Positions 26,542 to 36,042 are shown, counted from the first letter of the stretch. The stretch: DNA of 64,000 nucleotides from Flavobacterium zepuense (GCF_007097145.1 NZ_VJVZ01000008.1:162773-226772), one strand, 5' to 3'. Notes: generated from the letters alone by a model not told the origin. Translations and numbers: made by a program.

Positions 26542-26904
26542 TAATGTGTAGAGGGTTATCTTTTAAACTATAACACGACAATATATAGCCAATTATAGCC
26601 AAATAGGATAAGGACAACTAAACATACAGTCCCTTGCCAGGTAGTTGTAACATTGAATTGGTCGGTCAGGTTAACTTGTTCAATGATGAAAAAATATTAA
26701 ATTGGCAATCTCTGTAGTGGAATATTACGCCGCAAATTACCGGCCATCAGCCATTGTACTGAGTACTTAACTGCAAAATTGCGGGCACTGACTTCCGCAG
26801 GATATTGCACAGGTTATTGTTCCCTTTATAACTCTAAAATTTTTTGATTTACTTAGAAATGTTATTATTTTAAATTTACAGATTATATCAATCTGCCAAT
26901 TCTA

Positions 26905-26912
26905 TAACTTTG
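26905..26912 (+). promoter_or_regulatory. -7 box directly before the AraC start codon
   Basis: TAACTTTG matches TAnnTTTG and ends 4 bp before the ATG at 26917. If used, transcription would start at or within a few bases of the start codon, giving a leaderless message. Confidence 0.4.
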
Positions 26913-26916
26913 CGGA

Positions 26917-27783
26917 ATGAAAATCTATAAAGACTTTGTTTCTTACAATCAGGCAATCGGTTTATCAAAGCCATTGGATAACGATATTGATGTTGGTTAT
27001 TATGACCCTCCAAAAATTGTTATCAATACTGATCCGGTTAAAGTAGATTTTTACAGGATATCAATAAAAATTAAATACAAAAGAAAATCTACCCCGAATA
27101 CTGCGCCTGTCTCTGCGGTGTTTTTTAACACCCCCGATTTAATTATTGAGCCCGGTTGGGATGCAGAACCTACCTACACGGGGATGTACCTGCAACTTTC
27201 GAAAAAAATAATCAATGAAAACAGATTTTTATTTAAAACATACCTGGACTACGGACGTCACGAGGCTTTACACTTAACCGACGATGAGGCGGAAGAGGTA
27301 GCCGCAGTTTTTAAATTAATGATTAAATATTATGAAAACGATAAGAATCATTTTGGGGTCTTACTTTCATATGTGAATGTGCTGGTCTCGTTGGTGGAAG
27401 CTTTTTATAAAAGGCAATTTTCTACTAATCCCAAGCAATATAACCGTGTTGTCACAGATTTTCAGCAAAGCCTTATTGACTACTATAATGAGCCTGTAAA
27501 ACAACTACCAAACGTGCAATATTTTGCTGACCGATTAGGTGTGACGGCGAACTACCTGGGCGATATTATCAAACATTTTACCCAAAAATCGGCTTTGGAA
27601 AATATCCATGACTTTATTATTAAAAGGGCAAAAGAGTTATTGGTTGAAAACCAGAAACTGAATACCACTGAAATTGCTTACGAGCTAGGTTTTGAATATC
27701 CCAATTACTTTTCAAAATTCTTTAAGAAGCAGGTTAATCTCACACCAAAAGAGTTCCGGTTGCAAGCCATCAGCAAAAATTAA
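26917..27783 (+). CDS. AraC family transcriptional regulator
   Basis: A 288-aa regulator with a variable N-terminal sensing domain and a C-terminal AraC double HTH (about 190-285; TTEIAYELGFEYPNYFSKFFK, then LTPKEFR). The linker segment YKRQFSTN is shared with the AraC proteins at 1270-2184 and 38009-38905. A terminator follows the stop, then a direct-repeat operator and the promoter of the aldo/keto reductase gene, its likely target. The ATG at 26917 is the only start that keeps the family N-terminus (MKIYKDF). Confidence 0.9.
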   Translation: MKIYKDFVSYNQAIGLSKPLDNDIDVGYYDPPKIVINTDPVKVDFYRISIKIKYKRKSTPNTAPVSAVFFNTPDLIIEPGWDAEPTYTGMYLQLSKKIINENRFLFKTYLDYGRHEALHLTDDEAEEVAAVFKLMIKYYENDKNHFGVLLSYVNVLVSLVEAFYKRQFSTNPKQYNRVVTDFQQSLIDYYNEPVKQLPNVQYFADRLGVTANYLGDIIKHFTQKSALENIHDFIIKRAKELLVENQKLNTTEIAYELGFEYPNYFSKFFKKQVNLTPKEFRLQAISKN

Positions 27784-27789
27784 GTCATC

Positions 27790-27816
27790 AAAACGCCTCC
27801 GAATAGAGGCGTTTTT
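27790..27816 (+). terminator. Rho-independent terminator after AraC
   Basis: AAAACGCCTC (27790-27799) pairs with GAGGCGTTTT (27806-27815) around a 6-nt loop, ending in five Ts. It separates the regulator from the reductase operon. Confidence 0.85.
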
Positions 27817-27823
27817 CATTACC

Positions 27824-27855
27824 GGTAATTTGTATCTTTTTCACAGGTAATCTGT
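27824..27855. promoter_or_regulatory. Candidate AraC-type operator: direct repeat, 22-bp period
   Basis: GGTAATTTGT (27824-27833) recurs as GGTAATCTGT (27846-27855), 9 of 10 identical, 22 bp apart. It ends 25 bp upstream of the -7 box at 27881, the usual place for an activator site. Confidence 0.5.
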
Positions 27856-27880
27856 TTCCATAGATATTTTTTTACAATTG

Positions 27881-27888
27881 TAGTTTTG
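27881..27888 (+). promoter_or_regulatory. -7 box of the aldo/keto reductase gene
   Basis: TAGTTTTG matches TAnnTTTG, 24 bp before the start at 27913. No good -33 box is seen at the expected place, consistent with dependence on an activator bound at 27824-27855. Confidence 0.5.
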
Positions 27889-27900
27889 CCTATGAACTAA

Positions 27901-29055
<1,155 letters not shown>

Positions 29056-29138
29056 TTTTAGTGGTAATTGCCTATTTATTTTAAACCTACCTAAGAAAGT
29101 AAAGCAGAAAATACACATATAATTTGAATCACAACAGG

Positions 29139-29837
29139 ATGAAAATAAGAATTCTATTGGCATTATTGATTACGGTAACAACATTTTGGACAAAAGTGAC
29201 TGCACAAACTGCGGCAACAAACGTTGCCGTTAAAGAGAAGACAGTATTGCTTATCAATGCGCATTTAACCTATTCCGGACTATCTGAAGGAAAACTGAAT
29301 GAAGCTTTTTATAACAGAGCTAAAGAGTTTTTTATCGCACAAAACTTTAAGGTTCTGGAAACAAAAATTGAGGTAGGTTACGATGTAGAAGATGAAGTGG
29401 AAAAACATATGCAAGCTGATATTATTGTATTACAAACACCCGTGAACTGGGAAAATACACCGTGGATTTATAAAAAATAGGTAGATGATGTTTTTACAAG
29501 CGCTATGAAAAGTCAAAAATTTCTCTCTGGCGACGGTCGTTCTACAACAGACCCGACAAAAGAATATGGAACCGGTGGAAAGATGCTGGGTAAAAAGTTT
29601 TTACTCTCTGCTACATGGAACGCACCCGAAGAAAGTTTCAACAACCCTAAACAGCGGCTGTGGAAAGGCAAAAGTGCCGATGATGCATTGTTTAATGTAG
29701 GCGCAAATTATTCATTCGTTGGGTACACAGTAGTTCCGGGACATTATTGTTATGATGTTTTCCATAACAAGCATATAAAAGAAGATCTGGAAAACTATCC
29801 AAAATATTTGGAAGAAGTATTGAACTGTAAGTTATAA
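29139..29837 (+). pseudogene. Quinone reductase-like flavodoxin-fold gene with in-frame TAG
   Basis: One reading frame of 233 codons is interrupted once, by TAG at 29478-29480. The parts before (to WIYKK) and after (VDDVFTSAMKSQKFLSGDGR) align end to end with the intact neighbour at 29867-30472, where the codon is Tyr in WIYKKYVDEVF. A TAT/TAC to TAG change is the simplest cause. Unlike the neighbour, the product would carry a signal peptide (IRILLALLITVTTFWTKVTAQ). The ATG at 29139 follows AACAGG and is preferred to the TTG at 29124. The family is MdaB/NQO-like NAD(P)H:quinone oxidoreductase. A sequencing error or suppression cannot be excluded. Confidence 0.8.
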
Positions 29838-29866
29838 TCAATCAAAATTATTTTAAGAAAATTAAG

Positions 29867-30472
29867 ATGAGTACTACTAAGAAAGTTTTATTAATCAATA
29901 CGCACCTAACTTATCCAAATTGGAGCGAGGGTACACTAAATGCTTCGTTCCATCAAAAAGCTAAAGAATTTTTCCAGGCCAACAATTTTGAAATTTTGGA
30001 AACGAAAGTTGAAAATGGCTACGATGCCATTGAGGAAGTTGAAAAACACATTGATGCTGACATTATAGTTTTGCAGACACCCATCAATTGGTTTGGAGCA
30101 CCCTGGATTTACAAAAAATATGTTGACGAAGTGTTCAACAGTGGTCTTCAAAACGCAAAATTTCTTACCGGCGACGGAAGAACAAGAGAAGATGTAACAA
30201 AGCAATACGGCACAGGCGGAAAATTGCTGGGCAAGCAGTTTATGGTTTGCAGTACATGGAATGCACCGAAAGCCAGTTTTGATGATTCAGGTCAGGTACT
30301 TTTTGAAGGCAGGAGCACTGCCGACGCGCTTATCCAAATTACTAGCAATTATCGTTTCTGCGGTGTTGAAGTTGTAGCAGATTACAACTGCTTTGATATT
30401 TTTAAAGATGGTGATATTGCTGGCGATTTAGATTATTATCCGGAGCATTTAAAGCGGGTTTTTAAATTGTAA
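29867..30472 (+). CDS. NAD(P)H-dependent quinone oxidoreductase (MdaB-like)
   Basis: A 201-aa flavodoxin-fold protein of the NQO2/MdaB group that would reduce quinones with two electrons through FAD. The conserved segments are LLINTHLTYP at the first strand, IIVLQTPINWFGAPWIYKKY, and FMVCSTWNAP. No signal peptide, so cytoplasmic. It lies 29 bp after the broken exported paralogue and completes the AKR-quinone reductase group. It is convergent with the PRTRC ThiF gene, with a hairpin array between them. Confidence 0.88.
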   Translation: MSTTKKVLLINTHLTYPNWSEGTLNASFHQKAKEFFQANNFEILETKVENGYDAIEEVEKHIDADIIVLQTPINWFGAPWIYKKYVDEVFNSGLQNAKFLTGDGRTREDVTKQYGTGGKLLGKQFMVCSTWNAPKASFDDSGQVLFEGRSTADALIQITSNYRFCGVEVVADYNCFDIFKDGDIAGDLDYYPEHLKRVFKL

Positions 30473-30580
30473 GAACCAATTTTACTTAAATTCCATATAG
30501 CTAATCACAATATTACAATGTTGGATAACGCCGTACACATGATTTTTTACATGTGGATGACGTGCCCTATGCAATAAAAA

Positions 30581-30765
30581 GTCGGTGCGGGTGCACCGAC
30601 ACAATAAAGCGCGCACGTCTAGCAATTGCAGCAGGGGTTTCCCCGATGCTGTTGCCAGACGTGCGCACCGCTTTGAAACCGCAAAAAGGCGTTCCCGACC
30701 ACGGGGAGGGATTGCCTTTTTGCGCCAGAAAACCGGCGTAATCAGCCAACCGCTAACGGTTGGCT
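30581..30765. repeat. Tandem array of hairpins at the end of the PRTRC operon
   Basis: Four perfect or near-perfect inverted repeats in 185 bp. H1: GTCGGTGC/GCACCGAC with GGGT loop (30581-30600). H2: GCGCACGTCT/AGACGTGCGC outer stem, GCAA/TTGC, AGCA/TGCT, and GGGG-TTT-CCCC at the tip (30611-30666). H3: GCAAAAAGGC/GCCTTTTTGC (30681-30723). H4: AGCCAACCG-CTAA-CGGTTGGCT (30744-30765), overlapping the last codons of thiF. This is more structure than a terminator needs. It may be a replication origin, a structured RNA or a protein-binding array. Confidence 0.6.
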
Positions 30766-31527
30766 GCGAAAATTTCCCAAGTTCAGAAAGAACCCCCTTT
30801 CGGTGGTAAGCCCCTGCCTGAGTAGCTGCCACAAAAGGCTGCAGCCCATCTGTGCCAAAACGGAGTTGATGAACAAATCCTGTTTTTCAAGGGCTTCGGC
30901 AAGGGAGCAGCTTGGCAGGTCTTCGGTATCGCCCTGTGTGAGCAGTTCCGCAAATTCATTTGTAACCTGTGGCAGGCTGCCCACAGGCAGGAACTTTTCT
31001 GATGCAGGTTGCTTTATACTTCCAATAGTAGACAGGATAACCTGTCCCGTGTCCCTGCTGTTTCCGAAGTCCATCCAATAGCGGGGCATATCGGAACGGC
31101 TTGCATTCAAGTCCAGTTCGTCCAGTACTTCGGCTATCCCGAACCGTGCGGCTGCGGTATCGACGCACGATATATAAATGGCATTCCTGCCTGTTGCGGT
31201 GTCATTGGTAAACGGTTTTTCTATGGCTTTCCATGCTGTCCCAAAAAAGCGGTTGGTTCGGGTAATCAGGGCGGCTGCCTTAGATAATCCGATTTCGCAC
31301 TCGGCAAAAAGCTGCCTGCCACGGTTAGCATCGGTAATGACATCATCATCCCATAGGCTGACCTGAAAGCCTGCATGCCCTAATTGTTGCAGGCTGTGCG
31401 ACATCCGTGCCAAGCCTGTCAGCACCTGTGAGCCTGTACCGCCTGCCCCGATAAGGCACACGCTTATGGGATTATTGGGGCTCAATAATTCGGGCGCAGT
31501 AAAATGCGCTTTTATCTTTGTTTCCAT
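30742..31527 (-). CDS. PRTRC system ThiF family protein
   Basis: A 261-aa ThiF/E1-like adenylyltransferase-fold protein. The nucleotide-binding loop SVCLIGAGGTGSQVL is at about residues 22-36; AASxxxx-type catalytic cysteines are not obvious. PRTRC cassettes occur on plasmids and ICEs and are named for ParB-related and ThiF-related genes; their function is unknown. It is the last gene of the operon and starts at the stop of the protein B gene (TAATG, 1-bp overlap). The end of the gene overlaps a perfect hairpin (30744-30765). Confidence 0.9.
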   Translation of the reverse strand: METKIKAHFTAPELLSPNNPISVCLIGAGGTGSQVLTGLARMSHSLQQLGHAGFQVSLWDDDVITDANRGRQLFAECEIGLSKAAALITRTNRFFGTAWKAIEKPFTNDTATGRNAIYISCVDTAAARFGIAEVLDELDLNASRSDMPRYWMDFGNSRDTGQVILSTIGSIKQPASEKFLPVGSLPQVTNEFAELLTQGDTEDLPSCSLAEALEKQDLFINSVLAQMGCSLLWQLLRQGLTTERGFFLNLGNFRSQPLAVG

Positions 31528-32231
31528 TACAGTAAATTTTTAAGAGTTAGCGGTGTGGTTCTAAGGATATCGGTAGGGAATGGTTTTTTGGGGTCTGCCA
31601 TGAGTTCTTTATAAAGGTTAAAGAGGTTTACGCCAACGGGGTTGTGTTCGTTGATGTGGTGGGAGAAATAGCTTTCAAAAAAATAGCCCTGCCAGGCGTT
31701 AATAAATTCCTCTAATGTGGATGCCGCTTTGATGGCTATAGTGACGTTACCCATGCACACAAATCCTTTTTGATAGAGGTTAAAGAATGGGGCATGAAAT
31801 AATGGGGTTTCGGCTTTGGGCTTCGTTTTAATGTTCAGGGCGAAGATTTGGAGTTGTTTTTTATTGGCTTTCCAAACAAGCGCAGGCAGGGCAATTGTGC
31901 CATTATCCAAACCAAGGCTATCCGCAAAGTAAAGCTTGCGGCGTTGGGGCTTGGTGTACCATACCACGCTGCCGTTCTGTGATGGGTCAAGGTGCAACAC
32001 GTTGGGCGGTAAAATGCCCTCGGGGCGCAAGAATGCCTTTCCTGACTGCTCACGGGTATCAAGTGCTTTGGAAAGGCATTGGGCTTCCCGTACCGTAAGC
32101 GGGTGCGGGTTGATGGGACAGCCGCTGCTGTCCATATCATAGTATTCGATATAAGGGCATGCGCTTCCATGCGTAATAAAAACAACAAGGGCGGCTTTCG
32201 GTTCGTATAATTGCAGGGTTTCAGGTATCAT
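31527..32231 (-). CDS. PRTRC system protein B
   Basis: A 234-aa protein of the PRTRC_B family, without known activity. Recognised by the pattern PEGILPPNVLHLDPSQNGSVVWY in the centre and by APFFNLYQKGFVCMGNV further on, both typical of the family, plus its position directly before thiF. The start overlaps the preceding gene by 11 bp, indicating translational coupling. Confidence 0.85.
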   Translation of the reverse strand: MIPETLQLYEPKAALVVFITHGSACPYIEYYDMDSSGCPINPHPLTVREAQCLSKALDTREQSGKAFLRPEGILPPNVLHLDPSQNGSVVWYTKPQRRKLYFADSLGLDNGTIALPALVWKANKKQLQIFALNIKTKPKAETPLFHAPFFNLYQKGFVCMGNVTIAIKAASTLEEFINAWQGYFFESYFSHHINEHNPVGVNLFNLYKELMADPKKPFPTDILRTTPLTLKNLL

Positions 32232-33390
32232 AATTCCTATTATTTAAGAGGTAGCACAATTCATTGACAAGGGGCAGCAGGCGGCACTCATAATCAAGGG
32301 TGTCGTTATCCTGACTGCGCCCGTCAAAGCAGCGGTTCAGGACAGGTTCCTGTATCGACAGGCACTCGCCAAATTCGCTGTTGATGGACTGTTCAAGGTT
32401 ATTGTAGAGCCACCCGTCGGTGGAAGCGACAAAACCGATGTATTTTTCCATAGTAATGCAGTCAGTATCATCATAACAATCACTTTCAGGGTCAGGCAGG
32501 CAGCTTTCATCGGCATGCGCATAGATATTCACTTTCGGGTACTCCTGCGAAAGGGCATAGAATTTTTTGGCAAGGCGGTGGCAGTCGCACTCAAACCCAT
32601 CCTTTGGATGGAACTTTTCAAGCCATTCCCCAAAACGGTCACGGTGTATGGTGTTCCAAAGCCTGCGCATCATGGTTTCCCCGATATATTGTGCAGCCCT
32701 TACCTCCCGTACATTATTGTGATACTCCTCCGCGTCCCATCCGTCAGGGTCGCCTGTTACCCAGTCGGCAAGCATTTCATAATTCCAATACAGGTAGCTG
32801 TTTTCCTCGGTGTAAAAAGGAATGCCTGCGGAATAGCAGAGGTAACGAAAAATACAGAGCAGCAGCCGTGTCGCTTTCCTGCGTTTTTTGTCCCGCATCA
32901 GGGTATGCAGGGGCAGCACAGGGATATAGAACAATATATTTTGCGTGTCAAAACGCTCGGTTACCTGTAACACAAATTTGCCGTTATCTTCTACCATCGT
33001 AATTTCAATATGTTGCGGGTGGTTATCCCGCAGCAGCCGGGCAGCTTCGTGCAGGGCGACCTCCCTGCTATAGGGATAGGTAAAATCTTTTGTGTCAACA
33101 GGTTTTATTCTATAGTGGCTGCACAGCAAATCAAAACTGCGGTAAAAATCCTGTTTTTCGCTGCCGCCTGCCACAGCCTGCCCCGTGTGATGAGGCAGGA
33201 AACGGGTTTTCAGAAAACCATAGGCAGCAGCCCCTGCGGGGCTGATTGCAGGCGGTCGGCAAGTACTTCGGCGGTGTCTTTCCTGCGCTGCAAGCCCATA
33301 AGGAACTCGGCTGCGTTTTTGTGCAGTAGTTTTTGCCTTTTGTTTTGGGGCAGCCGTAACTGCCCTGTTATTAACTTTTGCATAATCCAT
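32221..33390 (-). CDS. PRTRC-associated protein (F-like), 389 aa
   Basis: A 389-aa protein between PRTRC C and B, the place where protein F lies in many cassettes; I cannot confirm the family from motifs. The C-terminal 300 residues look ordinary (YPYSREVALHEAARLLRDN, FYIPVLPLHTLMRDKKRRKA, acidic DCYDDTDC). The first 75 residues are odd: Arg-rich and low in hydrophobics. A second frame over 33210-33383 (MQKLITGQLRLPQNKR...) reads more like a normal protein, so the true N-terminus may involve a frameshift or a separate small gene. Confidence 0.65.
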   Translation of the reverse strand: MDYAKVNNRAVTAAPKQKAKTTAQKRSRVPYGLAAQERHRRSTCRPPAISPAGAAAYGFLKTRFLPHHTGQAVAGGSEKQDFYRSFDLLCSHYRIKPVDTKDFTYPYSREVALHEAARLLRDNHPQHIEITMVEDNGKFVLQVTERFDTQNILFYIPVLPLHTLMRDKKRRKATRLLLCIFRYLCYSAGIPFYTEENSYLYWNYEMLADWVTGDPDGWDAEEYHNNVREVRAAQYIGETMMRRLWNTIHRDRFGEWLEKFHPKDGFECDCHRLAKKFYALSQEYPKVNIYAHADESCLPDPESDCYDDTDCITMEKYIGFVASTDGWLYNNLEQSINSEFGECLSIQEPVLNRCFDGRSQDNDTLDYECRLLPLVNELCYLLNNRNYDT

Positions 33391-33407
33391 AACATTATAT
33401 TTTACTA

Positions 33408-33626
33408 TTATCCTTTTGTCCCCATCGTGGTTTCAAAACGGTACTGTACCGTATCGTTGGTAATTTCAGGGCCGACTGTCTTGGCGGTGGTCAGTGTCGG
33501 GTAGCTGTTGGCATAGAAATTCATCACGGCCTCTATGCTCCATTTCGGGTCGGGGTCGGTCAGGGCAAATTCATTCCCCTTGTCTTTCATCAGGAATACC
33601 CTCGGCATCAGTTTCGTCTGTAGCAT
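33408..33626 (-). CDS. PRTRC system protein C
   Basis: A 72-aa protein of the PRTRC_C family: MPRVFL, then LTDPDPKWSIEAVMNFYANSYPTLTTA, the family's signature of an Asp-Pro turn and FYxxxYPxLTTA. It resembles small ubiquitin-like-length partners found with ThiF proteins, but this is inference from size and context. I chose the ATG at 33626 (MLQTKLMPRVF); it overlaps the protein E gene by 56 bp. An ATG at 33650 gives eight more residues. Confidence 0.85.
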   Translation of the reverse strand: MLQTKLMPRVFLMKDKGNEFALTDPDPKWSIEAVMNFYANSYPTLTTAKTVGPEITNDTVQYRFETTMGTKG

Positions 33627-34218
33627 CGTTCTCGTTTTTAGGTTCAACATTTTTTACATCGGTGGCAGGCTGCCCTGCCCCGAACAGGTCGGGGCTGAAC
33701 TTAGCCGACAGGCTTGCCCTGCGCTTTTGCATTTCTTCGGCTTTATCGGGGAACTCGGAAGCCTGCGGGACTTTTAGCCAGGCATCCCTGTACTTGCCCT
33801 CGGCTTCGAGCGCATCGACTTTTGCCATAGTGCCGCTGTATTTCATTTCCTTTATTTCCTTGGGCGTGGTGGTCTTGTCAGGTTTATCAAATTTCTCTGC
33901 TTTTTCGGTTTTCTTCTTTTCCATAGCGGCAGTTTTCTTGGCGGTTTCCTGCCCTTTGAGGTACTGCTCCATATTGACAAGTAGTTTAGAGGTTTCGGCA
34001 AGTGGCGCAGTAACGGCATCAAAAAATCCCTCACAAAGTTCCTTTGCACTCCCTTTTAGTATCAGGGGCGGTATATGGTTTTTTGCGGCATCCCCGCAGC
34101 CATCATTTTGCAACAGTACGGAGGTAGTCAGTTGTTCCCCGTCCTTTTTGACGGTAATGTTCAGGCAGCCCTCAAACGGGATGGCTGCTATATGGGCGAA
34201 AAAATTTGTAACTGGCAT
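33571..34218 (-). CDS. PRTRC system protein E
   Basis: A 215-aa protein of the PRTRC_E type. The first 85 residues are ordered (MPVTNFFAHIAAIPFEGCLNITVKK; DAVTAPLAETSKLLVNMEQYLKG); the middle is Lys/Glu-rich and probably a coiled coil; the C-terminus is acidic and unstructured. Its 3' end overlaps protein C in a different frame. Function unknown. It is 6 bp downstream of a 62-aa gene. Confidence 0.83.
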   Translation of the reverse strand: MPVTNFFAHIAAIPFEGCLNITVKKDGEQLTTSVLLQNDGCGDAAKNHIPPLILKGSAKELCEGFFDAVTAPLAETSKLLVNMEQYLKGQETAKKTAAMEKKKTEKAEKFDKPDKTTTPKEIKEMKYSGTMAKVDALEAEGKYRDAWLKVPQASEFPDKAEEMQKRRASLSAKFSPDLFGAGQPATDVKNVEPKNENDATDETDAEGIPDERQGE

Positions 34219-34224
34219 AACGTG

Positions 34225-34413
34225 TTATTTTTGGGTTCTGCGCTTCGGTTCGGGGTTGCTTTCAATAACCCTTTTAATCAGGTTCAGGGCGGTTTTAGTG
34301 TCAAAGGCATCGGCTGCGGTCATTGCCACGTGGTCGAGCCTTTCCATAATCGGCAGTACTTTTTTTAGTGTGGTAACTGCCTTGCGTTCTGTGGTCTGTG
34401 CTACTATGCTCAT
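34225..34413 (-). CDS. Small PRTRC-operon protein, 62 aa
   Basis: A 62-aa helical, basic protein (ERKAVTTLKKVLPIMERLDHVAMTA, ending PKRRTQK). No family recognised. Tight spacing on both sides (6 bp to protein E, 49 bp after the DUF932 gene) argues that it is translated as part of the operon. Confidence 0.6.
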   Translation of the reverse strand: MSIVAQTTERKAVTTLKKVLPIMERLDHVAMTAADAFDTKTALNLIKRVIESNPEPKRRTQK

Positions 34414-34462
34414 AACTTTTTAAATTTTAAGCAGCCCCGCAAAGCAGGGCTGCGGTTAACTA

Positions 34463-35506
34463 TCAGTTCAGTATCAGGGCGGCTGCCCCTTGCCGTGCAA
34501 AATCCCCGCACAGGTCAAAGGCTTTTTGACCCCGTGCCTGTGCTGTACCGCCTAAGCAGATACTTTTGAGTTTATCCTCGCCCGTTTTGAAGCTGCGGAC
34601 GTTTTGGTAGTAGCCCGTAACGGCGTTGTATGCACCGAACAACGTGCCTTTGGTGGTTGACAGGCTTTGCGTGTCGTCTGCCATAGCATACTCAAAGGCA
34701 GCATCACAGGCATTTTTGTACATTGTTGAAAGTTCATCGGTAGCCCCTTTTTTCAAAAGGTTGTAGGTTTCTTTGTTCGGGCAGAGTGCCAACTGTATCA
34801 ACTGCCTTACCTGTTTATCTTCAATGCGCACGTTTGCCCACTGATTAAAAATGCCCTCTAACTGTAATGAAAAGGTATCGGCAACGCCCATTACTTTATG
34901 CGCCTGCTCCAGTCGTTCCTTAGCCCCTGCGGTATGGCGTATGCGCACTACATTGGTTGCGGTTTTCAGGGCTGCGTTAAGGGTGTTTTGGCAGACGATA
35001 CGCACGGGCGTAAAGGCTGCGGTTATTGAGCCGCTGCCATCGTGGGAGGTGGTAAGGAAAATATATTTGCCTGTAACATCGTCCCCGTTGCCCACTCGGA
35101 TGTAGCCGGGCAGCTTGGCAGTAATAAATATGCGTTCCCCATTGCCGATTGCGCCTGCGGTTTCATACTGTATGCCCTCGCCACCGCCTACAATGGCATC
35201 GAAAAAGGCAAACGCATCACTATTTTGCACGATTTGGTAATCTTTTCCTACCACACCAAACACGGCTTTGGTATCGGTGCGCATGGTGGCATATTGGTCG
35301 GGTACGGGATAGGTATCGAAAAGCCCTGCACCCCTTGCAAAAATGGGGGCTTTGGTTACTTCGTAGTCCAAGCCTGCAACCGCTATGGCTTCACGGCTTG
35401 TAGGGTAGTTTTCCACTACCTGCCCAAGCCCATGCCATGCGGGTCGTTTAACGCTCATAAATGCGTGCTGCCCTGTTTGCTCGTTGAAATTTATATGATG
35501 TGCCAT
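34463..35506 (-). CDS. DUF932 (phage/plasmid-like) protein
   Basis: A 347-aa protein of the DUF932 family, common on plasmids, phages and ICEs and often near replication genes; activity unknown. The N-terminus MAHHINFNEQTGQHAFMSVKRPAWHGLG and later SGSITAAFTPVRIVCQNTLNAAL are typical. It lies 26 bp after the ssb gene and before PRTRC genes on the same strand, so ssb-DUF932-PRTRC appears to be one operon. Confidence 0.88.
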   Translation of the reverse strand: MAHHINFNEQTGQHAFMSVKRPAWHGLGQVVENYPTSREAIAVAGLDYEVTKAPIFARGAGLFDTYPVPDQYATMRTDTKAVFGVVGKDYQIVQNSDAFAFFDAIVGGGEGIQYETAGAIGNGERIFITAKLPGYIRVGNGDDVTGKYIFLTTSHDGSGSITAAFTPVRIVCQNTLNAALKTATNVVRIRHTAGAKERLEQAHKVMGVADTFSLQLEGIFNQWANVRIEDKQVRQLIQLALCPNKETYNLLKKGATDELSTMYKNACDAAFEYAMADDTQSLSTTKGTLFGAYNAVTGYYQNVRSFKTGEDKLKSICLGGTAQARGQKAFDLCGDFARQGAAALILN

Positions 35507-35532
35507 GATTTTAAATTTTAAGGTTAAACAGT

Positions 35533-36018
35533 TTAAAATGGGAGGTCGTCATCAATGGCTGCGCCATTGGGGATTACTTCGGCTTCGTACACGGGTGCTG
35601 CTGCTGCATTCGCAGATGGTACGGTTTCGTTGTTAACAGGGGCTGCGGTTGCGCCTTGTTGGTCGGCAGGCTGTTGCGCTTGTTGTTGGGTTTGGGCTTC
35701 GGCTTTGTTCCCGTTCCCACCGTGCAGGGTAATATCCGTTGTGTTGAAGTTCAGCCCCGCTTTGGGTTGCCCATCGTTGCCCATCCACGCACGGGCAGAC
35801 ACACGCCCTGCAAGCTCTACAAGGCTGCCTTTGGTCAGGTACTGCGCCACCCCTGTAGAAAACCAATAGGCACAGTCAAAAAATTCGGTTTGGGTTACTT
35901 TTGTCCCGTTTTTGTCTTTGTAGTCGTGATTAACGGCTACAGAAAAACTCACTACACTTTTGTTGTTTGACAGGCTGCGCACCTCGGCGTCCCTTGTCAC
36001 TCTTCCGATAATTGTCAT
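35533..36018 (-). CDS. ssb: Single-stranded DNA-binding protein
   Basis: A 161-aa SSB that would coat ssDNA during transfer or replication of the element. The OB fold covers residues 1-100 (MTIIGRVTRDAEVRSL, VSFSVAVNHDYKD, FFDCAYWFSTGVAQYL, LVELAGRVSARAW), followed by a Gln/Ala-rich linker and the acidic tip DDDLPF, the docking site for partner proteins in bacterial SSBs. I chose ATG 36018, which gives the normal SSB start; an ATG at 36042 would add eight residues. First gene of the PRTRC operon. Confidence 0.93.
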   Translation of the reverse strand: MTIIGRVTRDAEVRSLSNNKSVVSFSVAVNHDYKDKNGTKVTQTEFFDCAYWFSTGVAQYLTKGSLVELAGRVSARAWMGNDGQPKAGLNFNTTDITLHGGNGNKAEAQTQQQAQQPADQQGATAAPVNNETVPSANAAAAPVYEAEVIPNGAAIDDDLPF

Positions 36019-36042
36019 AATCGTCTTTATTAAATGATACAT

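Noticed and set aside
30482..30832. 116-aa minus-strand ORF across the hairpin array
   Set aside because: It overlaps thiF in another frame and is made largely of the inverted-repeat DNA; no protein-like pattern.
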